A DNA stretch of 64,000 bases from Alphaproteobacteria bacterium (GTDB taxonomy: Bacteria > Pseudomonadota > Alphaproteobacteria > UBA8366 > GCA-2717185), in NCBI GenBank assembly GCA_040905865.1, contig JBBDQU010000005.1, positions 1-64,000 of the forward strand. The letters run 5' to 3'. How positions within the stretch are numbered: position 1 is the first letter of the stretch; every line of letters begins with the position of its first letter. This document shows positions 38,894-47,575 of the stretch, in pieces. The notes beneath the pieces were generated by a model. That model saw only the letters and a program-made list of their open reading frames with translations. It did no database searches and had not been told where the DNA came from. A program made the translations under genes and the position numbers.

Positions 38894-39895
38894 TCAGGGC
38901 TGTTTCGGTTTGCCGTGGCCGGAAAACCGTTCGCGCAATTCGGCGCAGTAATCCCGGTCATTCGCCCGTGGCGTGAACCAGACATAGTCGAAGGGCAGCG
39001 CCGCGGCGCTGAAATTTTCCGCATACTGTGCGGGGGCGTCCACCGCGTCGTCCACCTCGATGAAGGCGAGCGTTACGGTTTCGGCTTGCGGGGCGAGCGA
39101 AGCGGCCGTCCGGGGCGCCGCCAGGTCGCGCCGCGCATGGCCGGCGCCGGCGATCAGCACGGCGGAATCGGTTTCCGGCCGTTCGAAGGCACGGATCATG
39201 TTGTCCGCCAGAACGGCATCCCGGACCCGTTGCACGGCGACCATCGGCGTCAGCGATTCGCGGGGCATCAGGCCGCAATGGCCCCTGGCGACGATATCCA
39301 GCAGGACGGCCTGCGTTTTTTCCGGGAGGGCCGCGTCGAGGCCGAGCCGACGGCGGCGGTCGTCCGGTAGCGCCGACACGCCCTTGCGTCCGACGTTGCG
39401 GATATCGGCGCGCGGCAAACTGCCCGCCACGACCGGCAGCCGGTGGCGCAGGGCGGACTGGAAGAGCGGCTCGTATTCCAGCCAGTCGGGCCAGCCGGAT
39501 TCGCCCCACTCCAGCGCCGTGCCCAGCGCGGCGGCGTTTTCCGTGTGTTCGGCGACATGGGTGTCAATAATTCCCTGCCGGTCCTCGTCGATCATTTCAA
39601 AGACAATTCCGGGGCGTTTCCCGGCGGCGGCTAACTGGTCCAGCAACCAGGCCTGCAGCAGATGATGATCGGGATTGTCGTGTTTTTCGCCGAGAAAGAT
39701 CAGATCGGCCGCCGCCAGGGCCCTGATCAGGGTCGCGACGGGGACGAATGCCGACGTATCGGGCGACCACAGACGGCCGGCCAGCGGGTGGTCCGCCGAC
39801 AGGGTCGTCGTCCATGCCGGCGGCACGGCGGCGCCAGCGCTGCCGGTCGCCAGCAGCGAGAGGGCGATGCAGGCGACGTGAAACATGCGGAACAT
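38894..39895 (-). CDS. ChaN-like (haem-binding uptake, Tiki superfamily) secreted protein
   Basis: About 333 residues from ATG at 39895, giving a signal peptide (MFRMFHVACIALSLLATGSAGA); the open frame extends to 40030 and in-frame ATGs at 39910 and 39928 cannot be excluded. The core DLIFLGEKHDNPDHHLLQAWLL, the GIVFEMIDEDRQ segment and VLIAGAGHARRD fit the ChaN family (PF04187), whose Campylobacter member binds haem as a dimer. The glutamate/histidine pair of the EKHDN motif also fits Tiki-type metal sites. Iron uptake genes are not adjacent. Confidence 0.8.
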   Translation of the reverse strand: MFRMFHVACIALSLLATGSAGAAVPPAWTTTLSADHPLAGRLWSPDTSAFVPVATLIRALAAADLIFLGEKHDNPDHHLLQAWLLDQLAAAGKRPGIVFEMIDEDRQGIIDTHVAEHTENAAALGTALEWGESGWPDWLEYEPLFQSALRHRLPVVAGSLPRADIRNVGRKGVSALPDDRRRRLGLDAALPEKTQAVLLDIVARGHCGLMPRESLTPMVAVQRVRDAVLADNMIRAFERPETDSAVLIAGAGHARRDLAAPRTAASLAPQAETVTLAFIEVDDAVDAPAQYAENFSAAALPFDYVWFTPRANDRDYCAELRERFSGHGKPKQP

Positions 39896-39974
39896 GGGCC
39901 TGGAGTACATGGGTCTAGATATGGCCATCCGCGGATTATTTGCAAATCGGCATGAAAAAAACGCCAATTGTGGT

Positions 39975-40002
39975 TTGACCGCCTTGGCTGTTTTGTCATA
40001 CT
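39975..40002 (+). promoter_or_regulatory. Candidate promoter of the antiporter operon
   Basis: TTGACC (39975-39980), 16 bases, CATACT (39997-40002), about 110 bases before the first gene of the operon. Confidence 0.35.
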
Positions 40003-40113
40003 GCAAAAAATATTCGGTCATATTTGGCAATTATCTGCCATCTTGCGGCGGGAGAGCCGGTTTCCTATGACTGGGTCGGTATGGGCAGGAACGGGACCCT
40101 GGGGGAGGAATTC

Positions 40114-40590
40114 TTGGTTCACGCACTATCGCTGGGATTGACGCTGCTTGCGACTTGGCTGCTGCTGTCCGGCGTTTATGAGCCGCTTTACATCGGTTTC
40201 GGCGTAGTCTCCTGCGTGATCTGCGTTTTCCTTGCCCGGCGGATGGATGTCGTCGACCACGAGTCGATGCCGATTCACCTGACCTATCGCTATCCGACCT
40301 ATCTCATCTGGCTGATCAAGGAAATCGTCGTTGCGAACGTGGATGTGACCAGGGCCATCCTGATGCCTCGGATGCCGATCCAGCCGCAGGTCATCCGGGC
40401 GAAAGCGACCCAGCACAATGAACTGGGCAAGGTCATTTACGCGAATTCGATCACGCTGACGCCCGGCACCATTACCATGGATATCGATGGCGATGAATTT
40501 ACGGTGCATGCCCTGACCGATGGCTCGGCGGGCGGTGTTCTGGATGGCGGCATGGACCGCCGGGTGACCGCGCTGGAGCCACGCGCATGA
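40114..40590 (+). CDS. mnhE: MnhE/MrpE-like antiporter subunit
   Basis: 158 residues from TTG at 40114, chosen because GGGGGAGG lies 5 bases upstream and the length equals the family; the frame is open to 40024. Two N-terminal membrane helices (about 3-20 and 25-42) are followed by the MNHE domain (YPTYLIWLIKEIVVANVDVTRAIL; GKVIYANSITLTPGTITMDID, in part). It is a small subunit of Mrp/Mbh-type cation-proton antiporters and starts a ten-gene operon in which most genes overlap by four bases. Confidence 0.9.
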   Translation: MVHALSLGLTLLATWLLLSGVYEPLYIGFGVVSCVICVFLARRMDVVDHESMPIHLTYRYPTYLIWLIKEIVVANVDVTRAILMPRMPIQPQVIRAKATQHNELGKVIYANSITLTPGTITMDIDGDEFTVHALTDGSAGGVLDGGMDRRVTALEPRA

Positions 40591-40889
40591 TGTTTGCCGC
40601 CGCTACGGCCGCTCTGGTGGTCGCCATGCTGTTGGCGCTGCTGCGCGCATTACTGGGACCTACGGTTTACGACCGTGTGCTGGCGGTCAACGCGTTCGGC
40701 ACCAAGACGATGCTGATGATCGCGGTTCTGGGTTTTCTCTCCGGCCGGCCGGATTTCATGGATATCGCGCTGCTGTATGCGCTGATCAATTTCGTCGGCA
40801 CGATCGCGGTGCTGAAGTTCTTCCGGTACGGCGACATGGCGCGCCCGGGCGGCCGCGCCGTTTCCCCTGGCGAAGAGGACAAGGGCTGA
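40587..40889 (+). CDS. mnhF: MnhF/MrpF-like antiporter subunit
   Basis: 100 residues with three membrane helices, the MnhF layout. The hallmark LLGPTVYDRVLAVNAFGTK is present (residues about 23-41). The ATG overlaps the mnhE stop (ATGA). Confidence 0.92.
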   Translation: MMFAAATAALVVAMLLALLRALLGPTVYDRVLAVNAFGTKTMLMIAVLGFLSGRPDFMDIALLYALINFVGTIAVLKFFRYGDMARPGGRAVSPGEEDKG

Positions 40890-41233
40890 TGGAAATGCTG
40901 GCCGATATCGCGAGCGGCGCCCTGCTTGCCGCGGGTTCGTTCTTTATCCTGGTCGGATCCCTGGGCATGGTGCGGATGCCGGACATCTATACCCGCATGC
41001 ATGCCGTCAGCCTTGTCGATACGCTGGGCGCCGGGCTGTTCCTTGCCGGGCTCATGATCCAGGGCGGCATGACACTGGTCACCGTCAAGCTGCTGCTGAT
41101 GCTGGTGTTCCTGTTCTTCGCCGGCCCCACGGCGTCCTACGCGCTTGCAAACGCCGCGTGGTCGCAAGGCGTGAAGCCCATGACCGTCGATGACGCCACC
41201 GCCGAAAAAGGAGGCGAATCATCGAACCCATAG
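40889..41233 (+). CDS. mnhG: MnhG/MrpG-like antiporter subunit
   Basis: 114 residues with three membrane helices. The motif GSLGMVRMPDIYTRMHAVS (about 22-40) is diagnostic for MnhG. It begins on the last base of the mnhF stop. Its 3' end carries the ribosome site of the next gene (AAGGAGG, 41208-41214). Confidence 0.93.
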   Translation: MEMLADIASGALLAAGSFFILVGSLGMVRMPDIYTRMHAVSLVDTLGAGLFLAGLMIQGGMTLVTVKLLLMLVFLFFAGPTASYALANAAWSQGVKPMTVDDATAEKGGESSNP

Positions 41234-41778
41234 TCGATATCGTCGTGCTGACCTTCATGGTGCTGACGGTGTTTCTCATCGTGCGGCTGCACAACCTGTT
41301 CGCGGTCGTCATGCTGAGCGGTATATACAGCCTTCTGGCGGCGCTGCTTTTCGTCGTTCTCGATGCGGTCGACGTTGCCTTTACCGAGGCCGCCGTCGGG
41401 GCGGGCATATCGACGGTGCTGATGCTGGGCGCCCTGTCGCTCACGACCCAGCATGAAAAGGTCGGCGCCCGCAAGCCGTGGATTCCGCTGCTGGTCGTTC
41501 TCGTGACCGGCGCGGCACTGGTCTATGCGACTCTCGATATGCCGCATTATGGCGACCCGAATGCGCCGATCCATCAGCATGTGGCGCCGCTCTACCTGGA
41601 AGAGGGGATGGCGGAAACCACCGTGCCGAATATCGTTACGGTAGTGCTCGCCAGTTACCGGGGCTACGACACGATGGGCGAGGTGATCGTCGTCTTCACG
41701 GCGGGAGTCGGCGTGTGGGCGCTGCTGGCGTTCGGCGTCGGGCCGAAGCGGCGCAAAAAAGCCGGAGACAGCGCATGA
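41221..41778 (+). CDS. Stand-alone MrpA C-terminal (MbhD/MbhE, DUF4040) subunit
   Basis: About 185 residues. The first part (RLHNLFAVVMLSGIYSLLAA; LDAVDVAFTEAAVGAGISTVL, in part) is the DUF4040/MbhD domain; residues about 110-178 (PNIVTVVLASYRGYDTMGEV) match MbhE and the very end of MrpA. In Mrp systems these are fused to the large MrpA subunit; here they form their own gene, as in membrane-bound hydrogenases. The start is unusual: the perfect AAGGAGG is 6 bases before ATC at 41221, and the next usual codon is GTG at 41245, which has no ribosome site. It overlaps mnhG and mnhB. Confidence 0.87.
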   Translation: MEPIVDIVVLTFMVLTVFLIVRLHNLFAVVMLSGIYSLLAALLFVVLDAVDVAFTEAAVGAGISTVLMLGALSLTTQHEKVGARKPWIPLLVVLVTGAALVYATLDMPHYGDPNAPIHQHVAPLYLEEGMAETTVPNIVTVVLASYRGYDTMGEVIVVFTAGVGVWALLAFGVGPKRRKKAGDSA

Positions 41779-42212
41779 CCCATCATCTCGTCGTTCGTGT
41801 CGTATCCAAGCTGTTGATTCCCTTCATCCTGGTGTTCGGCCTTTACGTCCAGTTTCACGGCGATTTCGGGCCGGGCGGGGGCTTCCAGGCCGGCGTCATC
41901 TTCGCCGCCGCCTTCATCCTCTATGCGCTGGTCTACGGGCTGAACAATGCGCGCCGGGTCCTGCCGGATCGCTGGGTACGGATGGGGGCCGCGCTGGGAG
42001 TCATCATCTTTGTCGGCACCGGCTATGTATCGCTGTTCCTCGGCCACAATTTCCTGAATTACGACCCGCTGGCGCACGATCCGACGCATGGCCAGCATTA
42101 CGGCATCCTCGCGGTGGAGCTGGGCGTCGGTGTGACGGTTGCGTCGGTGATGGTGGCGATCTTCTTCGCCTTCGCCGGACGCGGCCACAAGATCGACGAG
42201 TTGGAAGGCTGA
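41775..42212 (+). CDS. mnhB: MnhB/MrpB-like antiporter subunit
   Basis: 145 residues with four membrane helices. The signature GDFGPGGGFQAGVIFAAAFI (about residues 30-49) is typical of MnhB. The ATG at 41775 overlaps the previous stop (ATGA); the open frame extending upstream of it is a shadow. Confidence 0.93.
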   Translation: MTHHLVVRVVSKLLIPFILVFGLYVQFHGDFGPGGGFQAGVIFAAAFILYALVYGLNNARRVLPDRWVRMGAALGVIIFVGTGYVSLFLGHNFLNYDPLAHDPTHGQHYGILAVELGVGVTVASVMVAIFFAFAGRGHKIDELEG

Positions 42213-42218
42213 GCGGCG

Positions 42219-42578
42219 ATGGAATGGCCCGGCCTTTATAACTACTGGATCGTCGTCTTCCTGATGATGGCGGGCCTGTACATCGTCATCGCGCAGGGCA
42301 ACCTGGTCAAGAAGATGGTCGGGCTCACCGTTTTCCAGGCGTCGGTTTTCATCATGTACATCACCATGGGGAAGGTGACGGGCGGAACCGCGCCGATCAT
42401 TATCCCGGGCGACAACATCGTCTACGCCAATCCACTGCCGCATGTACTGATCCTGACCGCCATCGTGGTCGGCGTCTCCACGCTGGCGCTCGGCCTCGCG
42501 CTGATCGTCCGGATCAACGAAGCGTATGGGTCGATCGAGGAGGACGATATCGAAAAAGAGGAACAGTCCGCCCGATGA
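42219..42578 (+). CDS. mnhC: MnhC/MrpC-like antiporter subunit (NuoK-like)
   Basis: 119 residues with three membrane helices; homologous to NuoK of complex I. Typical features are KKMVGLTVFQASVFIMYI and the C-terminal VLILTAIVVGVSTLALGLAL. It starts six bases after mnhB and overlaps the next gene by four. Confidence 0.93.
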   Translation: MEWPGLYNYWIVVFLMMAGLYIVIAQGNLVKKMVGLTVFQASVFIMYITMGKVTGGTAPIIIPGDNIVYANPLPHVLILTAIVVGVSTLALGLALIVRINEAYGSIEEDDIEKEEQSAR

Positions 42579-44050
42579 TGCCGCATCTTCCCGCGCTGCA
42601 GATTGTCCTGCCGCTGCTGGCGGCGCCGGTCTGCGTCCTGTTGGGGCACGGCCGGTTCGCCTATGGATTCACCCTGGTCATCAGCTGGCTCGCGTTCGCG
42701 ATTTCGGTGCTGCTGCTGAATTCCGTCCTCGAAGGCGGTTCGATCAGTTACCAGCTTGGCGGCTGGGCGCCGCCCTGGGGCATCGAACTCCGGGTCGATC
42801 CGGTCAATGCCTATGTCCTGATGATCGTCAGCGCGATTGGCGCAATGGTCATGACCTACGCCAGGCCGAGCGTGGACCGCGAAATCCGGGCGGAGCGGGA
42901 ATACCTGTATTATACGGCGCATCTTCTGTGCCTGGCGGGGCTGCTGGGCGTCACGATTACCGGCGACGCGTTCAATATCTTCGTCTTCTTCGAAATCTCT
43001 TCGCTGGCTTCCTACATCCTGATCAGCCTGGGTTCGAACCGGCGGGCGCTGGTCGCGGCGTTCAACTACCTTGTTTTCGGCACAATCGGCGCGACATTCT
43101 TTCTGATCGGCGTCGGAATGCTGTACCAGATGACCGGTACGCTCAACCTTGCCGACCTGGCGGAGCGGGTGCCGCCCCTGACCGGGAACCGCACGGTCCA
43201 GGCGGGCTTCATCTTCATGGCCATTGGCCTGGCGCTGAAGGCGGCGCTGTTTCCGCTGCACGCCTGGTTACCCAACGCCTATGCCTATGCGCCATCTGTG
43301 GCGACGGCGTTTCTGGCCGCCACGGCAACCAAGGTGGCGATCTATGTTCTGATCCGCATTTATTTCACGGTTTTCGGCGCCGATTTCTCGTTCGGCGTGA
43401 TGTCGCTGGGGGCCCTGCTGCAGATCCTGGCCGTCGCAGCGATGATCGTGGCTTCGCTGATTGCGATTTTCCAGAACGACATCAAGCGCATGCTGGCCTA
43501 TTCCAGCGTCGCGCAGGTCGGTTATATTTTGCTGGGTATCGGCTTCGCTACGGTCACCGGGTTGACCGGCGGATTGCTGCATCTGTTCAACCACGCCCTG
43601 ATGAAGGCAGCCCTGTTCATGGCGCTGGGCTGCGTTTTCTATCGCATGGGATCGGTGCGGCTGGAAGCCATGGCAGGCATCGGCAGCCGGATGCCCTGGA
43701 CGACCGCGTCCTTCGTGGCCGGCGGGCTGAGCCTGATCGGCGTGCCGATGACCGTGGGCTTCGTATCCAAATGGTATCTGCTGCTGGCGACCGTCGACTC
43801 CGGCTCGTGGTGGATCGTAATTTTTGTTCTGGCCTCGTCGCTGCTGGCGATCATCTATATCTGGCGCGTCGTGGAGGTTGCCTATTTCTCGCCATCGCCG
43901 GAAGGAGCGCCGAAAGGCGAGGCGCCGCTGACGATGCTGATACCGACCTGGATGCTGATCGTCGCCAATGTCTATTTCGGGATCGATACGCGCGTCAGTG
44001 TGGGCGTCGCTACCAGGGCGGCTGAGTTCCTGCTGGGAGGGGGATTGTGA
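42575..44050 (+). CDS. mnhD: MnhD/MrpD-like proton-conducting antiporter subunit
   Basis: 491 residues and about 14 membrane helices, of the NuoL/M/N family. Channel motifs are visible: glutamate in FNIFVFFEISSLASYILIS (helix 5), lysine in GLALKAALFPLHAWLPNAYA (helix 7), and IKRMLAYSSVAQVGYILLG with HALMKAALFMALG (helix 12 lysine). It would translocate protons or sodium. First of three large antiporter-like subunits in this operon. Confidence 0.93.
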   Translation: MMPHLPALQIVLPLLAAPVCVLLGHGRFAYGFTLVISWLAFAISVLLLNSVLEGGSISYQLGGWAPPWGIELRVDPVNAYVLMIVSAIGAMVMTYARPSVDREIRAEREYLYYTAHLLCLAGLLGVTITGDAFNIFVFFEISSLASYILISLGSNRRALVAAFNYLVFGTIGATFFLIGVGMLYQMTGTLNLADLAERVPPLTGNRTVQAGFIFMAIGLALKAALFPLHAWLPNAYAYAPSVATAFLAATATKVAIYVLIRIYFTVFGADFSFGVMSLGALLQILAVAAMIVASLIAIFQNDIKRMLAYSSVAQVGYILLGIGFATVTGLTGGLLHLFNHALMKAALFMALGCVFYRMGSVRLEAMAGIGSRMPWTTASFVAGGLSLIGVPMTVGFVSKWYLLLATVDSGSWWIVIFVLASSLLAIIYIWRVVEVAYFSPSPEGAPKGEAPLTMLIPTWMLIVANVYFGIDTRVSVGVATRAAEFLLGGGL

Positions 44051-45576
44051 GTACCGAATACCTGATCCTTCTGGGGCTGGCCATTCCGCTGACCGGGTCG
44101 GTGCTGATCCTGCTTACGGGTAACTGGCCCAACCTGCGGGAATTCGTCACGTTGGCCACGGCGGTATCGCTGTTCGCTGTCGTCGTGCAGCTGGTGCCGG
44201 AGGTTAACGCCGGCGGCCGTCCTGGCGTGACCCTGATCCAGTTATTGCCGGGGCTGGAAATCCGCTTTGAGATCGAACCGCTCGGCATGATGTTCGCCTG
44301 CGTCTCCTCTGGCCTCTGGATCATCAACTCGTTCTATTCCATCGGTTACATGCGTGCGCATCACGAACGGAAGCAGACCCGCTTCTACGCCTGTTTTGCC
44401 CTGGCGATTTTCGGCGCCTTCGGGGTGGCGACCGCAGGGAACATGCTGACCCTGTTCTTTTTCTATGAAGTCCTGACGATCTCCACTTACCCGCTGGTCG
44501 CGCACTCGGAAACGGAGGAGGCGAAACAGTCCGCGCGGATCTATCTCGGCCTGCTGATGGGAACGTCGATCGGGCTACAGCTCATCGCCATTGTCTGGAC
44601 CTGGTTCGCGACCGGCACGCTGGATTTCCGCGACGGCGGGATCATCTCGGGTCATGTGGAGGGTGCGCTCGTCAGCGTGCTTCTTCTGCTTTACATGTAC
44701 GGGATCGGCAAGGCGGCGCTGATGCCGTTTCATCGCTGGCTGCCGACGGCCATGGTCGCGCCGACCCCGGTCAGCGCCCTGCTGCATGCCGTGGCGGTCG
44801 TGAAGGCGGGTGTGTTCACGGTCCTCAAGGTGGTCATTTATATCTTCGGTCCGGCGACGCTGGCGTCGGGCGAGGCGGGCGAATGGCTTTTGTATATTGC
44901 CGGGTTCACCGTCATCGCCGCGTCCTGCGTGGCGCTGACCAAGGACAATCTGAAGGCGCGGTTGGCTTATTCGACAGTAAGCCAGCTCTCCTACATCGTT
45001 CTGGGCGCCGCCATCGCGACCCCCTGGGCGATCATGGGCGCGGCCATGCACATCGCCATGCATGCGCTGGGCAAGATCACGCTGTTCTTCTGTGCCGGCG
45101 CAATCATGGTCGCGACGCACAAGACGAATGTGAGCCAGATGGACGGGCTGGGCCGGAAGATGCCGTTCACGATGCTGGCCTACCTGATCGGCGCCCTGTG
45201 CGTGATCGGAGTGCCGCCGCTTGGTGGGTTCTGGAGCAAGTGGCACCTCGTCTCCGGCGCCTTCGACGCCGGCATGTGGCTGGTGGTGACCGTCTTCCTG
45301 GTCAGCACCCTGCTCAACGTCGCCTATCTGCTTCCGCCGGTGGTGCGCGCCTTCCTGCTGCCGCCGAAGCCGGAGGACGAGGCGCACGACCACGGGAATG
45401 ACCACGCGCACGGCGGCGATGGCGGCGCGGCGAAGGGAGGAATCCAGGAGGCGCCGCTATTCTGCGTGGTGCCGCTGTGCCTGACCGCGCTTGGCAGCAT
45501 CGCGCTGTTCTTTTATGTGGAGCCGCTGATGGGGCTGCTTCAGGGAATTTTCGATGCCGGAGGTTGGACGCGATGA
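44047..45576 (+). CDS. Second NuoL/M-like antiporter subunit
   Basis: 509 residues, GTG start overlapping the mnhD stop and preceded by GGAGGGGG. It is of the NuoL/M/MrpA N-terminal type, with LTLFFFYEVLTISTYPLVAH (helix 5 glutamate), GIGKAALMPFHRWLPTAMVA (helix 7 lysine) and HALGKITLFFCAG (helix 12 lysine). A histidine/aspartate-rich cytoplasmic loop (near 435-460, DEAHDHGNDHAHGGDGG) could bind metal. It probably fills the place of the MrpA N-terminal part, since DUF4040 is a separate gene. Confidence 0.9.
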   Translation: MSTEYLILLGLAIPLTGSVLILLTGNWPNLREFVTLATAVSLFAVVVQLVPEVNAGGRPGVTLIQLLPGLEIRFEIEPLGMMFACVSSGLWIINSFYSIGYMRAHHERKQTRFYACFALAIFGAFGVATAGNMLTLFFFYEVLTISTYPLVAHSETEEAKQSARIYLGLLMGTSIGLQLIAIVWTWFATGTLDFRDGGIISGHVEGALVSVLLLLYMYGIGKAALMPFHRWLPTAMVAPTPVSALLHAVAVVKAGVFTVLKVVIYIFGPATLASGEAGEWLLYIAGFTVIAASCVALTKDNLKARLAYSTVSQLSYIVLGAAIATPWAIMGAAMHIAMHALGKITLFFCAGAIMVATHKTNVSQMDGLGRKMPFTMLAYLIGALCVIGVPPLGGFWSKWHLVSGAFDAGMWLVVTVFLVSTLLNVAYLLPPVVRAFLLPPKPEDEAHDHGNDHAHGGDGGAAKGGIQEAPLFCVVPLCLTALGSIALFFYVEPLMGLLQGIFDAGGWTR

Positions 45577-45824
45577 CGATCGGCGGGTTTCTCGAAACAC
45601 TGGTCCGGAACAGCCGCCTGCTGCGGCGGGTCATGTACGGCGTGCTGGCGCTGCTCGTCGTGCTCGATGTGCTGATCCCGACCGGCTACGGCCGGTTCCC
45701 CTGGGACGGCATCGGCGGTTTCGGCGCGCTCTACGGATTCGGCGCCTGCGTCCTGATCATCGTCGTGTCGAAGGCGCTCGGATATGCGCTGCTCTACCGT
45801 CGGGAAAATTTTTACGATGACTGA
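45573..45824 (+). CDS. Small membrane protein of the antiporter operon
   Basis: 83 residues from ATG at 45573, which overlaps the previous stop (ATGA). Two predicted membrane helices (about 18-37 and 50-70) and a short charged tail (YRRENFYDD). I do not recognise the family. The overlapping start and end place it firmly in the operon, so it is probably a small subunit of the complex. Confidence 0.75.
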   Translation: MTIGGFLETLVRNSRLLRRVMYGVLALLVVLDVLIPTGYGRFPWDGIGGFGALYGFGACVLIIVVSKALGYALLYRRENFYDD

Positions 45825-47514
45825 TGTGGCGATGCTCGACTGGGTGCACCCGTCCTTTGTGCTGATCGCGGGCGCATTGCTGATCCCGGTATTTGCCGGG
45901 CGATTGCGGCAGGCCTATCTGTTGCTGTTGCCCGCGGTCACGCTCGCGCTCATCGCGTCGGTTTCGAAGGGCGCTTTCGGAACGTTCCAGTTCCTCGGCA
46001 TGGACCTCACGATGGGACGCGTCGATTCCCTGAGCCTCGTCTTTGTCTATGTGTTTGGCATCATGCTCGTGATAGGCGCAATCTACGCGCTGCATGTCAC
46101 CGAGGCGCTGCAGCATGTCGCGGCGTTCGTCTATGCCGGCGCCGCGCTGGGCGTGGTGTTTGCCGGCGACCTGATCACACTCTACGTGTTCTGGGAAGTC
46201 ATGGCTTTCGCGTCGGTCCTGCTGATCTGGTGCCGCCGCGACCCGGTATCGTGGAGCGCCGGCTGGCGATATGTCATGGTCCACGCCGCAGGCGGCGTGA
46301 TCCTGCTCGCCGGGATCATACTTTACTACCGCCAGACCGGCTCAATCGAATTCGATGCGATCCGCAATGTCGGTCCCGCCTTCTACCTCATCCTGGTCGG
46401 GTTCATGATCAACGCGGCCGTTCCTCCGCTGCATGCCTGGCTGACCGATGCCTATCCGGAATCGACGATCACCGGCGCTATCTTCCTCAGCGCGCTGACG
46501 ACAAAAACAGCCGTCTACACACTGATCCGCGGCTATCCCGGCACCGAGATGCTGGTCTGGTTCGGCGCGGTGATGGCGATCTACGGCGTTGTCTATGCCG
46601 TGCTCGCCAACGATATCCGCCGGCTGCTCGCCTATCATATCATCAGTCAGGTCGGCTACATGGTGGCCGGGGTCGGCATGGGCACCGCCATTGCCCTCAA
46701 CGGGTCCGCGTCGCACGCCTTCACGCATATCCTGTACAAGGGGTTGCTGTTCATGGGCGCCGGAGCGGTCATTCACATGACCGGCCGCAGCAAGCTGACG
46801 GAGCTGGGCGGCATCTACCGCTATATGCCGCTGACCTTCCTGTTCTACATGGTCGGCGCCTTTTCGATTTCGGCCTTCCCGCTGTTCAGCGGCTTTGTCA
46901 GCAAGACCATGGTGGTGGAGGCGGCGGCCGTGGACGGTCGCGCGGCGATATGGCTGATGCTGTCGCTCGCATCCGCGGGCACGTTCCTGCACACCGGCCT
47001 GAAGCTGCCCTATTTCACGTTCATGGGAAAGGATTCTGGCTTGCGGCCGTCAGAAGCGCCGACCAACATGCTTGTGGCAATGGGCATCGCCGCGTTCCTG
47101 TGCGTGTTCATCGGCGTCTATCCGGACTGGCTGTACGCCCTGATGCCGACACTGGTGGATTACCATGCCTACACCGCGGGGCATATTCTCTGGGAACTGC
47201 AACTCCTCCTCTTTACCGGCGTGGGCTTCTTTGTGTTGCTGAAACATGTCGGGGGCGAAGCGAAAATCAGCATCGATACGGACTGGGTGTACCGCTGGGC
47301 GCTACCCGTCCTGGTCCGTCGGTTCATGGCCAGTCTGCGTGACGCGGGCCGGGAACTGGCGCGCTGGCGGGACGCGGTGCTGCAGTTTTTCCTTGAGCGG
47401 ATTTTCCGCTACCTGGGCCCCCGGGGTATCATGGCGCGCAACTGGTCTATCAGCGGCTCGGCCCTCTGGGTGATGGTGTTGCTAGGCGGCTATCTGCTGG
47501 TCTATTACGTCTGA
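45817..47514 (+). CDS. Third NuoL/M/N-like antiporter subunit, long form
   Basis: 565 residues from ATG at 45817, overlapping the previous gene by eight bases. Core motifs are LITLYVFWEVMAFASVLLIW (helix 5 glutamate), FMINAAVPPLHAWLTDAYPE (helix 7, with no lysine at the usual place) and HILYKGLLFMGAG (helix 12 lysine). A long amphipathic C-terminal segment (about 490-545, RFMASLRDAGRELARWRDAV) recalls the lateral helix of NuoL, then a final membrane helix. Closest in pattern to MbhH/MbxH-like or HyfB-like subunits. It closes the operon. Confidence 0.88.
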   Translation: MTDVAMLDWVHPSFVLIAGALLIPVFAGRLRQAYLLLLPAVTLALIASVSKGAFGTFQFLGMDLTMGRVDSLSLVFVYVFGIMLVIGAIYALHVTEALQHVAAFVYAGAALGVVFAGDLITLYVFWEVMAFASVLLIWCRRDPVSWSAGWRYVMVHAAGGVILLAGIILYYRQTGSIEFDAIRNVGPAFYLILVGFMINAAVPPLHAWLTDAYPESTITGAIFLSALTTKTAVYTLIRGYPGTEMLVWFGAVMAIYGVVYAVLANDIRRLLAYHIISQVGYMVAGVGMGTAIALNGSASHAFTHILYKGLLFMGAGAVIHMTGRSKLTELGGIYRYMPLTFLFYMVGAFSISAFPLFSGFVSKTMVVEAAAVDGRAAIWLMLSLASAGTFLHTGLKLPYFTFMGKDSGLRPSEAPTNMLVAMGIAAFLCVFIGVYPDWLYALMPTLVDYHAYTAGHILWELQLLLFTGVGFFVLLKHVGGEAKISIDTDWVYRWALPVLVRRFMASLRDAGRELARWRDAVLQFFLERIFRYLGPRGIMARNWSISGSALWVMVLLGGYLLVYYV

Positions 47515-47575
47515 CCGTTAGCGGGTCGCATAGCGGGGTCCCTTGGCCCTGCCGACTCGCGGATGCCGTATCAGC

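Noticed and set aside
42526-44025. 499-codon plus-strand open frame
   Set aside because: Out-of-frame shadow of mnhD, Arg/Gly-rich.
40114-47514. Membrane-bound hydrogenase or complex I cluster
   Set aside because: No catalytic hydrogenase or NuoB/C/D/I-type genes; only the membrane antiporter module is present.
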